From: JAJYRX01 sp041655275
GTDB lineage: Bacteria; Pseudomonadota; Gammaproteobacteria; Burkholderiales; Burkholderiaceae_B
Length of the DNA stretch: 64,000 nucleotides
Direction: 5' to 3'
Assembly (NCBI GenBank): GCA_041655275.1
Contig: JBBAFU010000008.1
Coordinates: forward strand, 62,001-126,000
This document shows, in pieces, positions 14,304 through 22,235 of the stretch. Both the position numbers and the translations under genes were made by a program. The first letter of the stretch is position 1, and each line of letters starts with the position of its first letter. The notes below the pieces were generated by a model that worked only from the letters and a program-made list of their open reading frames with translations, was not told where the DNA came from and did no database searches.

Positions 14304-14642
14304 ATGGCCAGACAGCGATTCATCCCCGACACCGGGCATATCATTGATTTTCACTTCGAGGTGCCTGCCGGCTCCCCGATTCCTGCGACCCGGCCGGCGC
14401 TGGTGCTCAGCCCCGCCGCCTACAACCGGCGTACCGGTCTGGTGATCGTCTGCGCCATCACACGAAAGATCAAGGGCTATCCCTTTGAAGTGCCACTGGC
14501 CGGCACGGACACCGCCATCCTGGCGGACCAGATCAAAAGCCTTGACTGGAAACACACACGCATCAGCCTTGAAGGCCGGGCCGATGCCGCCGCCCTCGCC
14601 CAGGTCAGGCAACGACTGCAGGTGCTATTGCTCATCCCCTGA
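14304..14642 (+). CDS. mazF: MazF-family endoribonuclease toxin
   Basis: Toxin partner of the preceding MazE. MazF proteins cut single-stranded mRNA at short specific sequences. The 112-aa product aligns with E. coli MazF along its whole length: RFIPDTGHIIDFHFE, RPALVLSPAAYN, KGYPFEV and LADQIKSLDW all fall at the expected spacing. The GGGGCG about 5 nt before the ATG is a usable ribosome-binding site. Nothing looks broken, so the pair is probably functional. It sits between clpB and fnr. Confidence 0.92.
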   Translation: MARQRFIPDTGHIIDFHFEVPAGSPIPATRPALVLSPAAYNRRTGLVIVCAITRKIKGYPFEVPLAGTDTAILADQIKSLDWKHTRISLEGRADAAALAQVRQRLQVLLLIP

Positions 14643-14721
14643 GCCCATCAACGTTCATGGCTTAAAATAGAACGTGAGCCGTTTTCCTGAATATGGCTTA
14701 TGCGACGACCTTCGCGTATAT

Positions 14722-14735
14722 TTGATATAAATCAA
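14722..14735 (+). promoter_or_regulatory. FNR box upstream of fnr
   Basis: TTGAT-ATAA-ATCAA is a perfect match to the FNR consensus TTGAT-N4-ATCAA. It lies 86 bp before the fnr ATG. A -10-like TATATT (14717-14722) abuts and shares one base with the box, so bound FNR would cover the promoter, as in E. coli fnr autorepression. The mode of control is inferred. Confidence 0.8.
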
Positions 14736-14821
14736 CTGTGATGGAAGGTCCTCTTGACAGGAAGTCCGATTGACGCGCCTGACGGCATGATGTCGCGTGC
14801 CGCAGGCCTCTGGCAGCAATA

Positions 14822-15547
14822 ATGAAACGTTTTCCGATCGCTCCCGATGCAACCCGCTGCTCCACCTGCATCCTCAGCGAACTATGCCTTCCCGTGGGCA
14901 TGTCGCCGCAGGATGTGGTGCTGCTTGACGAATTCGTCAAGGAACGGGTGCGCCTGCCCAAGGGGGCGGCCCTGTTCAAGCTGGGTGACAAGGCGGAAGC
15001 CATCTACAGCCTGCGCTCCGGAGCACTCAAGACCCAGCTCGAGGATGTGGGGGGGCAGGTGCAGATCACCGGCTTCGTCCTGCCCGGCGAGATTATCGGT
15101 ATGGACGCCATGGTCAACAACACCCATGTATCCAACGCCATCGCTCTGGAAGACAGTGAAGTCTGCCTGATCCGCATCGAGGATATCGACCGCATTTCGC
15201 CGCATGTACCTCAGCTGCAGCAGCAGTTCCGGCGCATCATGGGCATGGAGATCAACCGCGCACATCAGCTGGTGATGACGCTGGGCACCCTGCGCTCCGA
15301 GCAGCGCGTGGCGGCTTTTCTGCTCAACCTGTCGCAACGCCTGATCACGCTGGGCTATTCGGGGCGTGATTTCATCCTGCGCATGAGTCGCGAGGAGATC
15401 GGGAACTATCTGGGCTTGACACTGGAGACGGTCAGCCGCCTGTTTTCGCGCTTCGGCCGCGAGAAGCTCATCCGCATCAAACAGCGCGAGGTGACCATCC
15501 TCGACATGGATGGCCTGCGTGGCCTGGCGGGTATCGATTGCGGCTGA
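14822..15547 (+). CDS. fnr: FNR-type anaerobic transcription regulator
   Basis: Oxygen-sensing CRP/FNR-family regulator. The 241-aa product has Cys13, Cys16 and Cys22 in the N-terminal RCSTCILSELC motif and a further Cys115, the four ligands of the oxygen-labile [4Fe-4S] cluster. A cyclic-nucleotide-binding-like barrel follows, then a C-terminal helix-turn-helix with EEIGNYLGLTLETVSRLFSRF; this recognition helix type binds TTGAT-N4-ATCAA. Matching boxes precede fnr itself and the cbb3 cluster at 22.1 kb. It is convergent with the cbb3 gene cluster. Confidence 0.96.
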   Translation: MKRFPIAPDATRCSTCILSELCLPVGMSPQDVVLLDEFVKERVRLPKGAALFKLGDKAEAIYSLRSGALKTQLEDVGGQVQITGFVLPGEIIGMDAMVNNTHVSNAIALEDSEVCLIRIEDIDRISPHVPQLQQQFRRIMGMEINRAHQLVMTLGTLRSEQRVAAFLLNLSQRLITLGYSGRDFILRMSREEIGNYLGLTLETVSRLFSRFGREKLIRIKQREVTILDMDGLRGLAGIDCG

Positions 15548-15580
15548 AGGCCGCGTCCGGCCATCGCCATTCGCGCTGAC

Positions 15581-15832
15581 TCAGCGCAGGGGCTCTCCAA
15601 ACTCGTCCAGCTCGGGATGGCGTGGCGCCATCAGGATGCTCAGTGTGCTGGACACCGTCGCCATGAACCAGAAAAGAAAGAAACCGAGCGCATAGGCCCC
15701 GTTGCGGCTGGGATGGAAACGATCCAGTATGAACAGATCCTGTGGATCAATGAGTGCGAACACGATCGCACTGGTCAGGCCGGCGGCAAGAAACGATGGC
15801 CATAATATCCACATCAGGGCGCGCAACTTCAT
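15581..15832 (-). CDS. Small two-helix membrane protein, last gene of the cbb3 cluster
   Basis: An 83-aa protein I do not recognise. It has two clear transmembrane helices (about residues 6-28 and 47-69). Between them lies a polar loop with DPQDLFILDRFHPSRNGAY, and the tail HPELDEFGEPLR is charged. It lies 25 bp downstream of the fixH-like gene on the same strand and is likely co-transcribed with the cco genes. The position suggests a role in oxidase assembly or an accessory subunit, but nothing in the sequence shows a function. Confidence 0.75.
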   Translation of the reverse strand: MKLRALMWILWPSFLAAGLTSAIVFALIDPQDLFILDRFHPSRNGAYALGFFLFWFMATVSSTLSILMAPRHPELDEFGEPLR

Positions 15833-15857
15833 CAGACATGTCTCCTTTGTTTTTTCC

Positions 15858-16103
15858 TCAAGGCTGATCCGGCGGAGTATCCGGCGCCTGGCGGCTGACC
15901 ACCAGACCCTGTTTCACACCGCCATCCTCGATTGCTTCGTCAGAAAAATTCTGAACAGCCAGGATGATGGTGATCACGCAGCCGATGACAGCCAGTGCGG
16001 GACCCGCCATCAGCAACCATGGCCAGGGCTCGCGCCACCATGGTCCTGAAGCTTCAGCGGAAACCCCGCCCTGCACGGCACCCACGCCGGATTGATGTGT
16101 CAT
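15858..16103 (-). CDS. ccoH: Short FixH/CcoH-like protein (truncated family member)
   Basis: 81 aa. The N-terminal part WWREPWPWLLMAGPALAVIGC plus one transmembrane helix matches the start of FixH/CcoH, an assembly factor of cbb3 oxidase. The family motif usually written DDYYKQGL appears as EDGGVKQGL. The protein then ends within about 15 residues with a proline-rich tail, whereas FixH proteins normally continue for about 80-100 residues of periplasmic domain. The frame is open and no second fragment follows, so it looks like a short form and not a frameshift. It starts 21 bp after the ccoG stop. Confidence 0.75.
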   Translation of the reverse strand: MTHQSGVGAVQGGVSAEASGPWWREPWPWLLMAGPALAVIGCVITIILAVQNFSDEAIEDGGVKQGLVVSRQAPDTPPDQP

Positions 16104-16124
16104 GTCCTGCTCCGCTTCCTTGCT

Positions 16125-17624
16125 TTATTGAGGCACGAAGTAGCCGGTAGCCTCGGAGATGCTGTGTTCGCGACCGCTTGCACCGATACCCCTACTCTCA
16201 ATATGGATATCATACAGCCCTGGATCAACCCCTGCAGGCACACGCACCACTACAGGCACAAGGCGATTGGAAGCGGCTTCGACATCAACAACATCCGTGC
16301 CATCCGTCGTGGTGATGCTCAGGCCTTCGAGCGGCCCTTTCACACCCAGCGAGATGCGCAGGGGCTCTTCGGTCACATTGATGAATTGCAGGCGGTACAC
16401 ATTCTCGATCAGCCCGCCCGCGACTTCCCGACCCAGCGCCCCGCGATCACGGATGATATCCATGCGCAGGGTGGAACGTGTGGCCAGCGAGACGACAAAG
16501 GCAATGGCAATGGCAAGCAGCAGGAGGCTGTAGGCAATCACGCGGGGCCGCAGTACCCGTCGACGCGCCTCCGGCTGCGACAGCCCGTCGACAATGGCGC
16601 GTCCCGAGGTATAGCGGATGAGACCGCGTTCGTAACCCATCTTGTCCATCACCTGGTCGCAGACATCGACGCAGGCACCGCAGCCGATGCACATGTATTG
16701 CAGACCATCGCGGATATCGATGCCCGTCGGGCAGACCTGAACGCACAGGGTGCAGTCTATGCAATCCCCCATGCCGGCGTCCTTGTGGTCGATCTTGCGC
16801 GAACGTCCGCCGCGCGGCTCACCGCGCTTGTAATCATAGGTGACAACGAAGGTGTCATCATCCACCATCACGCTCTGGAAGCGGGCATAGGGGCACATAT
16901 ACTTGCACACGGCCTCACGCATGAAACCGGCATTGCCCCAGGTGGCGAAAGAGTAGAAAACCATCCAGAACCACTGCCAGGGGCCCAGATCCAGATGCAG
17001 CAACCCCGTCCCAAGCTCGCGGATGGGCGCAAAATAGCCAATGAAGGTGGAACCGGTCCACCAGGCGATGGCAATCCAGATGATGTGCTTGGTCGCCTTG
17101 ATACGCAGTTTGCGCCAGGTCCAGGGTGACTCGTCCAGGCGGATGCGCGCCACACGGTCACCCTCGATGCGCCGCTCGACCCACATGAAGATCTCGGTGT
17201 ATACCGTCTGCGGGCAGGCGTAGCCACAGAACAGCCGGCCGGCGATGGCAGTGAACAGGAAGAGCGAGAACGCCGACAGCACCAGCAGCACCGCCAGATA
17301 GATCACGTCCTGGGGCCACAGCACCATGCCGAAGATATAGAACTTGCGCGCGGCCAGATCGAACAGGACGGCCTGGCGGCCGTTCCACTGCAGCCAGGGA
17401 AGACCGTAGAAGATCACCTGGGTCAGCACCACCATGATGATGCGCCAGTTCGCATACAGGCCCGTGACCGAGCGCGGATGAATCTTGCTGCGCACATCGG
17501 CCAGGGCCTTCTCGACCTGAGGCGAAGTGCCCCCGTGGCCCGGCCGTACACGGGGGGGTCGCCAGGCCGGAACCGCTTCCCTGTCCGGTTTGCCGCCGGA
17601 CTCCTCGGGGGGTGTACTGCTCAT
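16125..17624 (-). CDS. ccoG: Cytochrome c oxidase accessory protein CcoG (FixG/RdxA)
   Basis: Inner-membrane ferredoxin-like copper reductase needed for cbb3 oxidase assembly. 499 aa. Several transmembrane helices lie in residues 55-240, including RLFCGYACPQTVYTEIF. Two 4Fe-4S motifs follow: CIDCTLCVQVCP near 287-298 and CIGCGACVDVC near 311-321. A further helix near 345-365 and a C-terminal Ig-like periplasmic domain complete it. The ATG at 17624 overlaps an AGAGG site that includes the ccoP stop; the spacing to ccoP is 9 nt. Confidence 0.96.
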   Translation of the reverse strand: MSSTPPEESGGKPDREAVPAWRPPRVRPGHGGTSPQVEKALADVRSKIHPRSVTGLYANWRIIMVVLTQVIFYGLPWLQWNGRQAVLFDLAARKFYIFGMVLWPQDVIYLAVLLVLSAFSLFLFTAIAGRLFCGYACPQTVYTEIFMWVERRIEGDRVARIRLDESPWTWRKLRIKATKHIIWIAIAWWTGSTFIGYFAPIRELGTGLLHLDLGPWQWFWMVFYSFATWGNAGFMREAVCKYMCPYARFQSVMVDDDTFVVTYDYKRGEPRGGRSRKIDHKDAGMGDCIDCTLCVQVCPTGIDIRDGLQYMCIGCGACVDVCDQVMDKMGYERGLIRYTSGRAIVDGLSQPEARRRVLRPRVIAYSLLLLAIAIAFVVSLATRSTLRMDIIRDRGALGREVAGGLIENVYRLQFINVTEEPLRISLGVKGPLEGLSITTTDGTDVVDVEAASNRLVPVVVRVPAGVDPGLYDIHIESRGIGASGREHSISEATGYFVPQ

Positions 17625-17633
17625 GATGATCCT

Positions 17634-18551
17634 CTAGTGTGCTGCCCCTGTACCCTGCCTCGACAGGCCCCATACCCAGGCCGTCAGCAGACGGATCTGG
17701 TCTTCACTGAGCACATCCTTCTGGGCCGGCATCTGGTTGTCACGCCCGTTCAGGATGGTCTGGACAATGGTGGCCTCGGAGCTGCCATACAGCCAGACGT
17801 TGGCGGTCAGGTCAGGCGCGCCCACGGCGATATTGCCCTTGCCATCCGCCCCGTGACAGGCCACACAGGTCGCCTCGAAACCCCGCTTGCCACGTACGGC
17901 GCGCAGAGGATCGGCTGCCAGCCCCGAAAGCGAGCGTACATACTGTGCGATGTCACCCGCCTCGGCTGCACTGACGGTCGCCCCCCAGGGCGGCATGATG
18001 CCATGGCGCCCCTCGGTAATGGAGGTCTGGATCTGCTCGGGCTCGCCGCCGTACATCCAGTGGCTGTCGGCCAGGTTGGGAAAGCTGCTTGCGCCGCGCG
18101 CATCCGAGCCATGGCACTGGGCACAGTTGTTCAGGAACAGGCGCTGGCCGATCAGGCGGGCATCGGCGTCAGCCGCGATTGCGGGAATATCCATCTCGCG
18201 ATAGCGTGCGTAGACCGGCTCCACGCGCTTCTGCATGGCCTGCTGGTCAGCCAGCACCGATTTCGCAGTGGTGTAGCCCAGTACGCCCTTGAAGCTGCCC
18301 AGCCCGGGATAGAGGATGAGGTAGATGATTGCAAACGCGCACATCGCCAGATACATCACCGTCCACCAGCGCGGCACCGGGGTGTTGAGCTCGGTGAGAT
18401 CACCGTCCCAGACATGACCCGTGTCAGGGATTTCCGTCTTGATCTTGAGCCAGGACCGCTGCGTATACAGCAGCCAGAGGCAGAACACTATCCCCGCCAC
18501 GGCCACGGCAGCAATATAGATGCTCCAGCCGCCACTGAAAAAATCACTCAT
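17634..18551 (-). CDS. ccoP: cbb3-type cytochrome c oxidase subunit III (dihaem)
   Basis: Electron-entry subunit of the high-affinity cbb3 terminal oxidase. 305 aa with two N-terminal transmembrane helices (about 10-30 and 62-82) and two periplasmic c-type haem sites, CAQCH at 143-147 and CVACH at 229-233. Methionine-containing MPPWG and MPAQ segments provide the distal ligands. Its start overlaps the 3' end of ccoQ by 8 bp. Confidence 0.97.
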   Translation of the reverse strand: MSDFFSGGWSIYIAAVAVAGIVFCLWLLYTQRSWLKIKTEIPDTGHVWDGDLTELNTPVPRWWTVMYLAMCAFAIIYLILYPGLGSFKGVLGYTTAKSVLADQQAMQKRVEPVYARYREMDIPAIAADADARLIGQRLFLNNCAQCHGSDARGASSFPNLADSHWMYGGEPEQIQTSITEGRHGIMPPWGATVSAAEAGDIAQYVRSLSGLAADPLRAVRGKRGFEATCVACHGADGKGNIAVGAPDLTANVWLYGSSEATIVQTILNGRDNQMPAQKDVLSEDQIRLLTAWVWGLSRQGTGAAH

Positions 18552-18720
18552 GGAGTCCCTCTTGTTGGTGCTCGCCGGACACTTCGTCCGGCACGATGAA
18601 GGGCAGCATGGCTGCTTCCTGGTTGGCCTTGCGCCGGCCGGCGGAAAAGGCCCACCAGAAAATACCCAGAAATGTCGCCAGGGCCAATGCGGTCATGATC
18701 CCGTTGAGGATGCCCACCAT
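18544..18720 (-). CDS. ccoQ: cbb3-type cytochrome c oxidase subunit CcoQ
   Basis: Small membrane subunit that stabilises the cbb3 complex. 58 aa with a single transmembrane helix (about residues 5-25) ending FWWAFSAGRR, typical of CcoQ. The ATG at 18720 is preferred over a GTG at 18726: a G-rich site (AAGGGGGG) ends 8 nt before the ATG. The upstream GTG would overlap the ccoO stop. Confidence 0.93.
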   Translation of the reverse strand: MVGILNGIMTALALATFLGIFWWAFSAGRRKANQEAAMLPFIVPDEVSGEHQQEGLHE

Positions 18721-18722
18721 GA

Positions 18723-19382
18723 TCACTGCCCCCCTTGCTGGACGGCCTGCGCGGCAGCGGCCCGCCCGCCCACACCCAGACCCTGCAGATAATGCACGAC
18801 GGCATCTTCCTCTGTCTTGCCGACAAGCTCATCAGGCGCCTCGTCGATCTGCTCATCCGTATACGGTACGCCCAGCTTGCGCAGGGCCCGCATGCGATCC
18901 TGCACATTCGCGCCTTCTACCGTGTTGCGCTGCAACCACGGGTAGGCCGGCATGTTGGACTCGCGGACCACCATGCGCGGATCACGCAGGTGTACACGAT
19001 GCCATTCGTCGGAATAGCGACCACCCACCCGTGCCAGATCCGGCCCGGTACGCTTGGAACCCCACAGGAAGGGGAAGTCGTATACGGATTCACCCGCCAG
19101 CGAGTACGGACCGTAGCGCTGAACTTCGGAACTGAGCATGCGGATCTGCTGGGAATGGCAGCCGACGCAACCTTCGCGGATATAGAGGTCGCGACCGATG
19201 AGTGCCAGCGGATCATAGGGCTCCACCCCTTCTGTGGGCTGTGTGGTCGAGTGCTGGAAGTAGAGGGGAACGATCTGCACCAGCCCCGAGAAGGAGATGA
19301 CGAGAATGCTCAGGACAATGAGCAGACCGACATTCTTCTCGATGGTGGCGTGCGAGAAAAAACGATTGGAATTCTGTGACAT
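18723..19382 (-). CDS. ccoO: cbb3-type cytochrome c oxidase subunit II (monohaem)
   Basis: Membrane-anchored monohaem cytochrome c subunit of cbb3 oxidase. 219 aa with an N-terminal anchor helix (residues 17-40), the haem-binding site CVGCH at 72-76 and a distal Met in the AYPWL region. The frame opens with TTG at 19385, but the ATG at 19382 gives the expected MSQNSNRFF. It follows ccoN after 11 nt. Confidence 0.97.
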   Translation of the reverse strand: MSQNSNRFFSHATIEKNVGLLIVLSILVISFSGLVQIVPLYFQHSTTQPTEGVEPYDPLALIGRDLYIREGCVGCHSQQIRMLSSEVQRYGPYSLAGESVYDFPFLWGSKRTGPDLARVGGRYSDEWHRVHLRDPRMVVRESNMPAYPWLQRNTVEGANVQDRMRALRKLGVPYTDEQIDEAPDELVGKTEEDAVVHYLQGLGVGGRAAAAQAVQQGGQ

Positions 19383-19393
19383 CAATACGCTCC

Positions 19394-20878
19394 TCAGGCG
19401 ACGCTCTGTGCAGGACCGACCAGAGCCGGATCACGTGCATCGGGATTGCGCAGGGGAACCACGGGATTCACCCGCGTCTGGCCACGCACGGTTGCCCAGG
19501 CGTTCCAGGCCATGATGACCATGCCGCTCAGGAAGAACAGGCCGCCGGCCAGGCGAATCATGTAGAAGGGATAGGTCGCCTTCACCGCCTCGACGAAACT
19601 GTAGGTGAGCATGCCGTCGGCCTCGGTTGCCCGCCACATCAGACCCTGCATGACGCCCGCGATCCACATCGAGCTGATATAGAGCACCACGCCCAGGGTT
19701 GCGAGCCAGAAATGCAGCTCGACGAGTTTCATGCTGGCCATGGTCGTACGCCCGTACAGGCGCGGCAGCATGTAGTAGACCGAGCCGAAAGTGATCATGG
19801 CCACCCAGCCCAGGGCGCCGGAATGCACATGGCCCACCGTCCAGTCGGTGTAGTGCGACAGGGCATTCACCGTGCGGATGGACATCATGGAGCCTTCGAA
19901 GGTGGCCATGCCGTAGAACGACAGCGCTACCACCAGGAACTTGAGGATGGGATCCGTGCGCAGGCGATGCCAGGCGCCGGAAAGCGTCATGATGCCGTTG
20001 AGCATGCCGCCCCATGACGGTGCGAGCAGGATGATGGAAAACACCACGCCCAGCGACTGCACCCAGTCGGGCAACGAGGTGTAGTGCAGATGGTGCGGCC
20101 CGGCCCACATATAGGTGAAGGCCAGCGCCCAGAAGTGCACGATGGACAGGCGATAGGAATAGATGGGGCGCTGGGCCTGCTTGGGCACGAAGTAGTACAT
20201 CATGCCCAGGAAGCTGGTGGTCAGGAAGAAACCCACCGCATTATGCCCGTACCACCACTGCACCATGGCATCCTGCACGCCCGAATAGACGGAGTAGGAC
20301 TTCCACATCGACACCGGCAATTCCAGGTTATTGAAGATATGCAGGACAGCGATGGTGACGATATAGGAGCCGAAGAACCAGTTGGCCACATAGATGTGAC
20401 GCACCCTGCGCCTGGCGATGGTGCCGAAGAAGACGACGGCATAGGCCACCCACACCAGCGTGATGAGGATATCCAGCGGCCATTCGAGCTCGGCATACTC
20501 CTTGGTGCTGGTGTAGCCCAGGGGCAGCGTGATCACGGCCCCGACGAGCACCGCCTGCCAGCCCCAGAACGTGAAGGCCGCCAGGCCATCACTGAACAGC
20601 CGCGTCTGACAGGTACGCTGCACCACGTAATAGGAGGTGGCAAACAGCCCGCTGCCGCCAAAGGCGAAGATGACCGCATTCGTATGCAGGGGTCGCAGAC
20701 GGCCGTATGTCAGCCAGGGGGTTTCGAAGTTGAGCTCGGGCCAGATGAGCTGCGCGGCGATCAGCACGCCGACCGCCATGCCCACGACTCCCCAGAAAAT
20801 GGTAGCGATCGTGAACTGCCTGACCACACCATAGTTGAAGAGCTCGGCCGGCTTTCCCAAGGAAGCGGAACTGCCCAT
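19394..20878 (-). CDS. ccoN: cbb3-type cytochrome c oxidase subunit I
   Basis: Catalytic haem-copper subunit. 494 aa, about 12 transmembrane helices, with the histidine ligands of haem b, haem b3 and CuB in [43 protein letters not shown] and [14 protein letters not shown]. The ATG at 20878 has GAGGA 8 nt upstream. A 69-bp gap separates it from ccoS, with a small GCCCG stem-loop (20923-20937) and then a T-rich stretch on the transcribed strand, perhaps a partial terminator or processing site. Confidence 0.97.
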   Translation of the reverse strand: MGSSASLGKPAELFNYGVVRQFTIATIFWGVVGMAVGVLIAAQLIWPELNFETPWLTYGRLRPLHTNAVIFAFGGSGLFATSYYVVQRTCQTRLFSDGLAAFTFWGWQAVLVGAVITLPLGYTSTKEYAELEWPLDILITLVWVAYAVVFFGTIARRRVRHIYVANWFFGSYIVTIAVLHIFNNLELPVSMWKSYSVYSGVQDAMVQWWYGHNAVGFFLTTSFLGMMYYFVPKQAQRPIYSYRLSIVHFWALAFTYMWAGPHHLHYTSLPDWVQSLGVVFSIILLAPSWGGMLNGIMTLSGAWHRLRTDPILKFLVVALSFYGMATFEGSMMSIRTVNALSHYTDWTVGHVHSGALGWVAMITFGSVYYMLPRLYGRTTMASMKLVELHFWLATLGVVLYISSMWIAGVMQGLMWRATEADGMLTYSFVEAVKATYPFYMIRLAGGLFFLSGMVIMAWNAWATVRGQTRVNPVVPLRNPDARDPALVGPAQSVA

Positions 20879-20947
20879 GGAAGGATTCCTCAAAAAAACA
20901 ACAAAAAGGAGAACGAAACCAGTTGCCCGGATGCGGGCAGGCCAGGC

Positions 20948-21142
20948 TCAGCGCATGTCATGACCGCCCCCTTCACCGGACCCGGACGTGGCGCATGCAG
21001 TGTCATCGTCATCGAGCACCGAACGTGCGGCAGCCTGCGTATTGTCGAACTGGCCCGAAAAGATGGCCCACCAGAAAGCGGCCCCGATACCGATCACGAA
21101 CAGGATGGAAATGGGGAGCAGCAGATACAGCGATGCCGTCAT
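20948..21142 (-). CDS. ccoS: cbb3 oxidase maturation protein CcoS
   Basis: 64 aa. CcoS is a one-helix membrane protein needed to insert haem and copper into cbb3 oxidase. The hydrophobic N-terminus followed by FWWAIFSGQFDN is the family signature. A glycine- and aspartate-rich tail ends in HDMR. Its ATG (21142) overlaps the stop of the upstream ccoI-like gene by 4 bp, so the two are translationally coupled. Confidence 0.93.
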   Translation of the reverse strand: MTASLYLLLPISILFVIGIGAAFWWAIFSGQFDNTQAAARSVLDDDDTACATSGSGEGGGHDMR

Positions 21143-22119
21143 GCCACCAGCTCCGCAGTGCCCGCAGCAGTTAGCACCGGCGCCGGCACAATCCGCTGAT
21201 GGCGCCGATAGAGCCACCACGCATTGGCTGCGACCGCCAGCGATGACAGGAGCATGGTGATGGCGGCAAGCCAGGGCGCCACCCAGCCGACGGCAGCCAG
21301 GGGCGTGACGAGCAGATGCCAGATAACGGCACCGTACAGGCTTTGCCGTGCCGTACGGGTGCCGTCCCGCGACAGGCGCTGCAATGCGCGCTCGTCGAGC
21401 CGGCCGCCATGCGCAGCGAGGCTGGCATGCGAGGCGGCCATGGCCGTAGGTACGGCCATGGCCATCGCACAGGGACAGCTGATGACGATGAGTGCCACGA
21501 CCACGCCCAGCGCCATCGCCGGCTGCCACACAACCCAGAACAACCCGGCCGCCAGAGCCAGCGCGAGTTGGGCCAGCACAAACCAGAACGCCACACGATC
21601 GGCGTGGATGGACAATGTCCTGCGCAGTTCCTCGATACCTGCGTGCAGCCCGCCCGCTCCCACCGATTGACGTGCGCACAGCTCCATGTAACGGGCGGTC
21701 AGCAGGAAGGCGATGAACATGCACACCGATTCAAAATAGACATGGCCCTGACCGGACAGGGTGCTGACGACGCTGGGTACAAAGGCGACGAGGATACCCA
21801 GGGCCACGGGCACGTCCATGTTCAGACGCGCCTGCCGCACGCCCGCCAGCGCCCCGCGCCAGACGGGCCAGGCGCAATACAGTACCACAGGCACGGTCAG
21901 CGCCAGACTGAGCGCATTCATGAACACGATGGCATTGTCGAGCAGGGCAAGATTGTCGGCCCCCATGGTCTCCGAGCGCAAGTAGCCCGGGAAGGCGAAC
22001 ATCATCACCTGCATCATGGCAAGCCACGCCAGACCCGTGCGGGCAAGCAGATGACGTCGCTCGTGCCGCTGGGCATCCGTGAGGCCAAGAGGGGTGGAAA
22101 AAATCGAAAACGCGCGCAT
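21139..22119 (-). CDS. CcoI-like membrane core of a P1B copper ATPase lacking all catalytic domains
   Basis: 326 aa in the place of CcoI, the copper-exporting P-type ATPase of cbb3 assembly (normally about 750-820 aa). Helices 1-4 are recognisable, with NMDVP at 100-104. ISCPCAMAMAVP carries the CPC metal site at 215-217, and the last two helices include MLLSS at 289-293, matching the MxxSS motif. Missing are the N-terminal heavy-metal-binding domain, the actuator domain (TGE), DKTGT, the HP motif and GDGxND. The CPC helix is joined to helix 7 by about 30 residues where some 330 are expected. The usual YN of helix 7 is WH. No internal stop is present. The ATG at 22119 has no Shine-Dalgarno sequence and may be leaderless. 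Confidence 0.88.
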   Translation of the reverse strand: MRAFSIFSTPLGLTDAQRHERRHLLARTGLAWLAMMQVMMFAFPGYLRSETMGADNLALLDNAIVFMNALSLALTVPVVLYCAWPVWRGALAGVRQARLNMDVPVALGILVAFVPSVVSTLSGQGHVYFESVCMFIAFLLTARYMELCARQSVGAGGLHAGIEELRRTLSIHADRVAFWFVLAQLALALAAGLFWVVWQPAMALGVVVALIVISCPCAMAMAVPTAMAASHASLAAHGGRLDERALQRLSRDGTRTARQSLYGAVIWHLLVTPLAAVGWVAPWLAAITMLLSSLAVAANAWWLYRRHQRIVPAPVLTAAGTAELVA

Positions 22120-22126
22120 GGCACGC

Positions 22127-22168
22127 ACTATAGCAAGGCAATACCTGAAAGGTCTTGACATAAATCAA
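22127..22168 (-). promoter_or_regulatory. FNR-dependent promoter of the cbb3 operon
   Basis: The FNR box TTGAT-TTAT-GTCAA (22168-22155) is one base from consensus. A -10 hexamer TATAGT (22132-22127) lies 32 bp away centre to centre. This places the box at about -41.5 and the start point at about 22120, the classic class II activator layout. The predicted start falls one base before the ATG of the ccoI-like gene. Confidence 0.75.
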
Positions 22169-22173
22169 ATTTG

Positions 22174-22204
22174 CCCCATGACCGCCGGTATGGCGACCAT
22201 GGGG
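22174..22204 (-). terminator. Possible terminator hairpin downstream of aceA
   Basis: CCCCATG (22174-22180) pairs with CATGGGG (22198-22204), and an inner CGCC/GGCG stem adds four pairs around a short loop. On the minus strand it follows the aceA stop by about 30 bp and is followed by a modest AT-rich run, CAAATTTGATTT. This is weaker than a textbook intrinsic terminator, but it could insulate the cco operon from aceA readthrough. Confidence 0.4.
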
Positions 22205-22235
22205 CTGATGCCCCCCTCTGATACCGGGGTCAGTG

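Noticed and set aside
14655..14700. Terminator between mazF and fnr, from ACGTTC/GAACGT
   Set aside because: Only a 6-bp stem with a 13-nt AT-rich loop, and no T-run in the right place.
21139..22119. Reading the ccoI-like gene as a pseudogene
   Set aside because: There is no stop or frameshift, both deletions keep frame and helix order, and ccoS coupling plus the FNR promoter are intact. I therefore list it as a coding gene.
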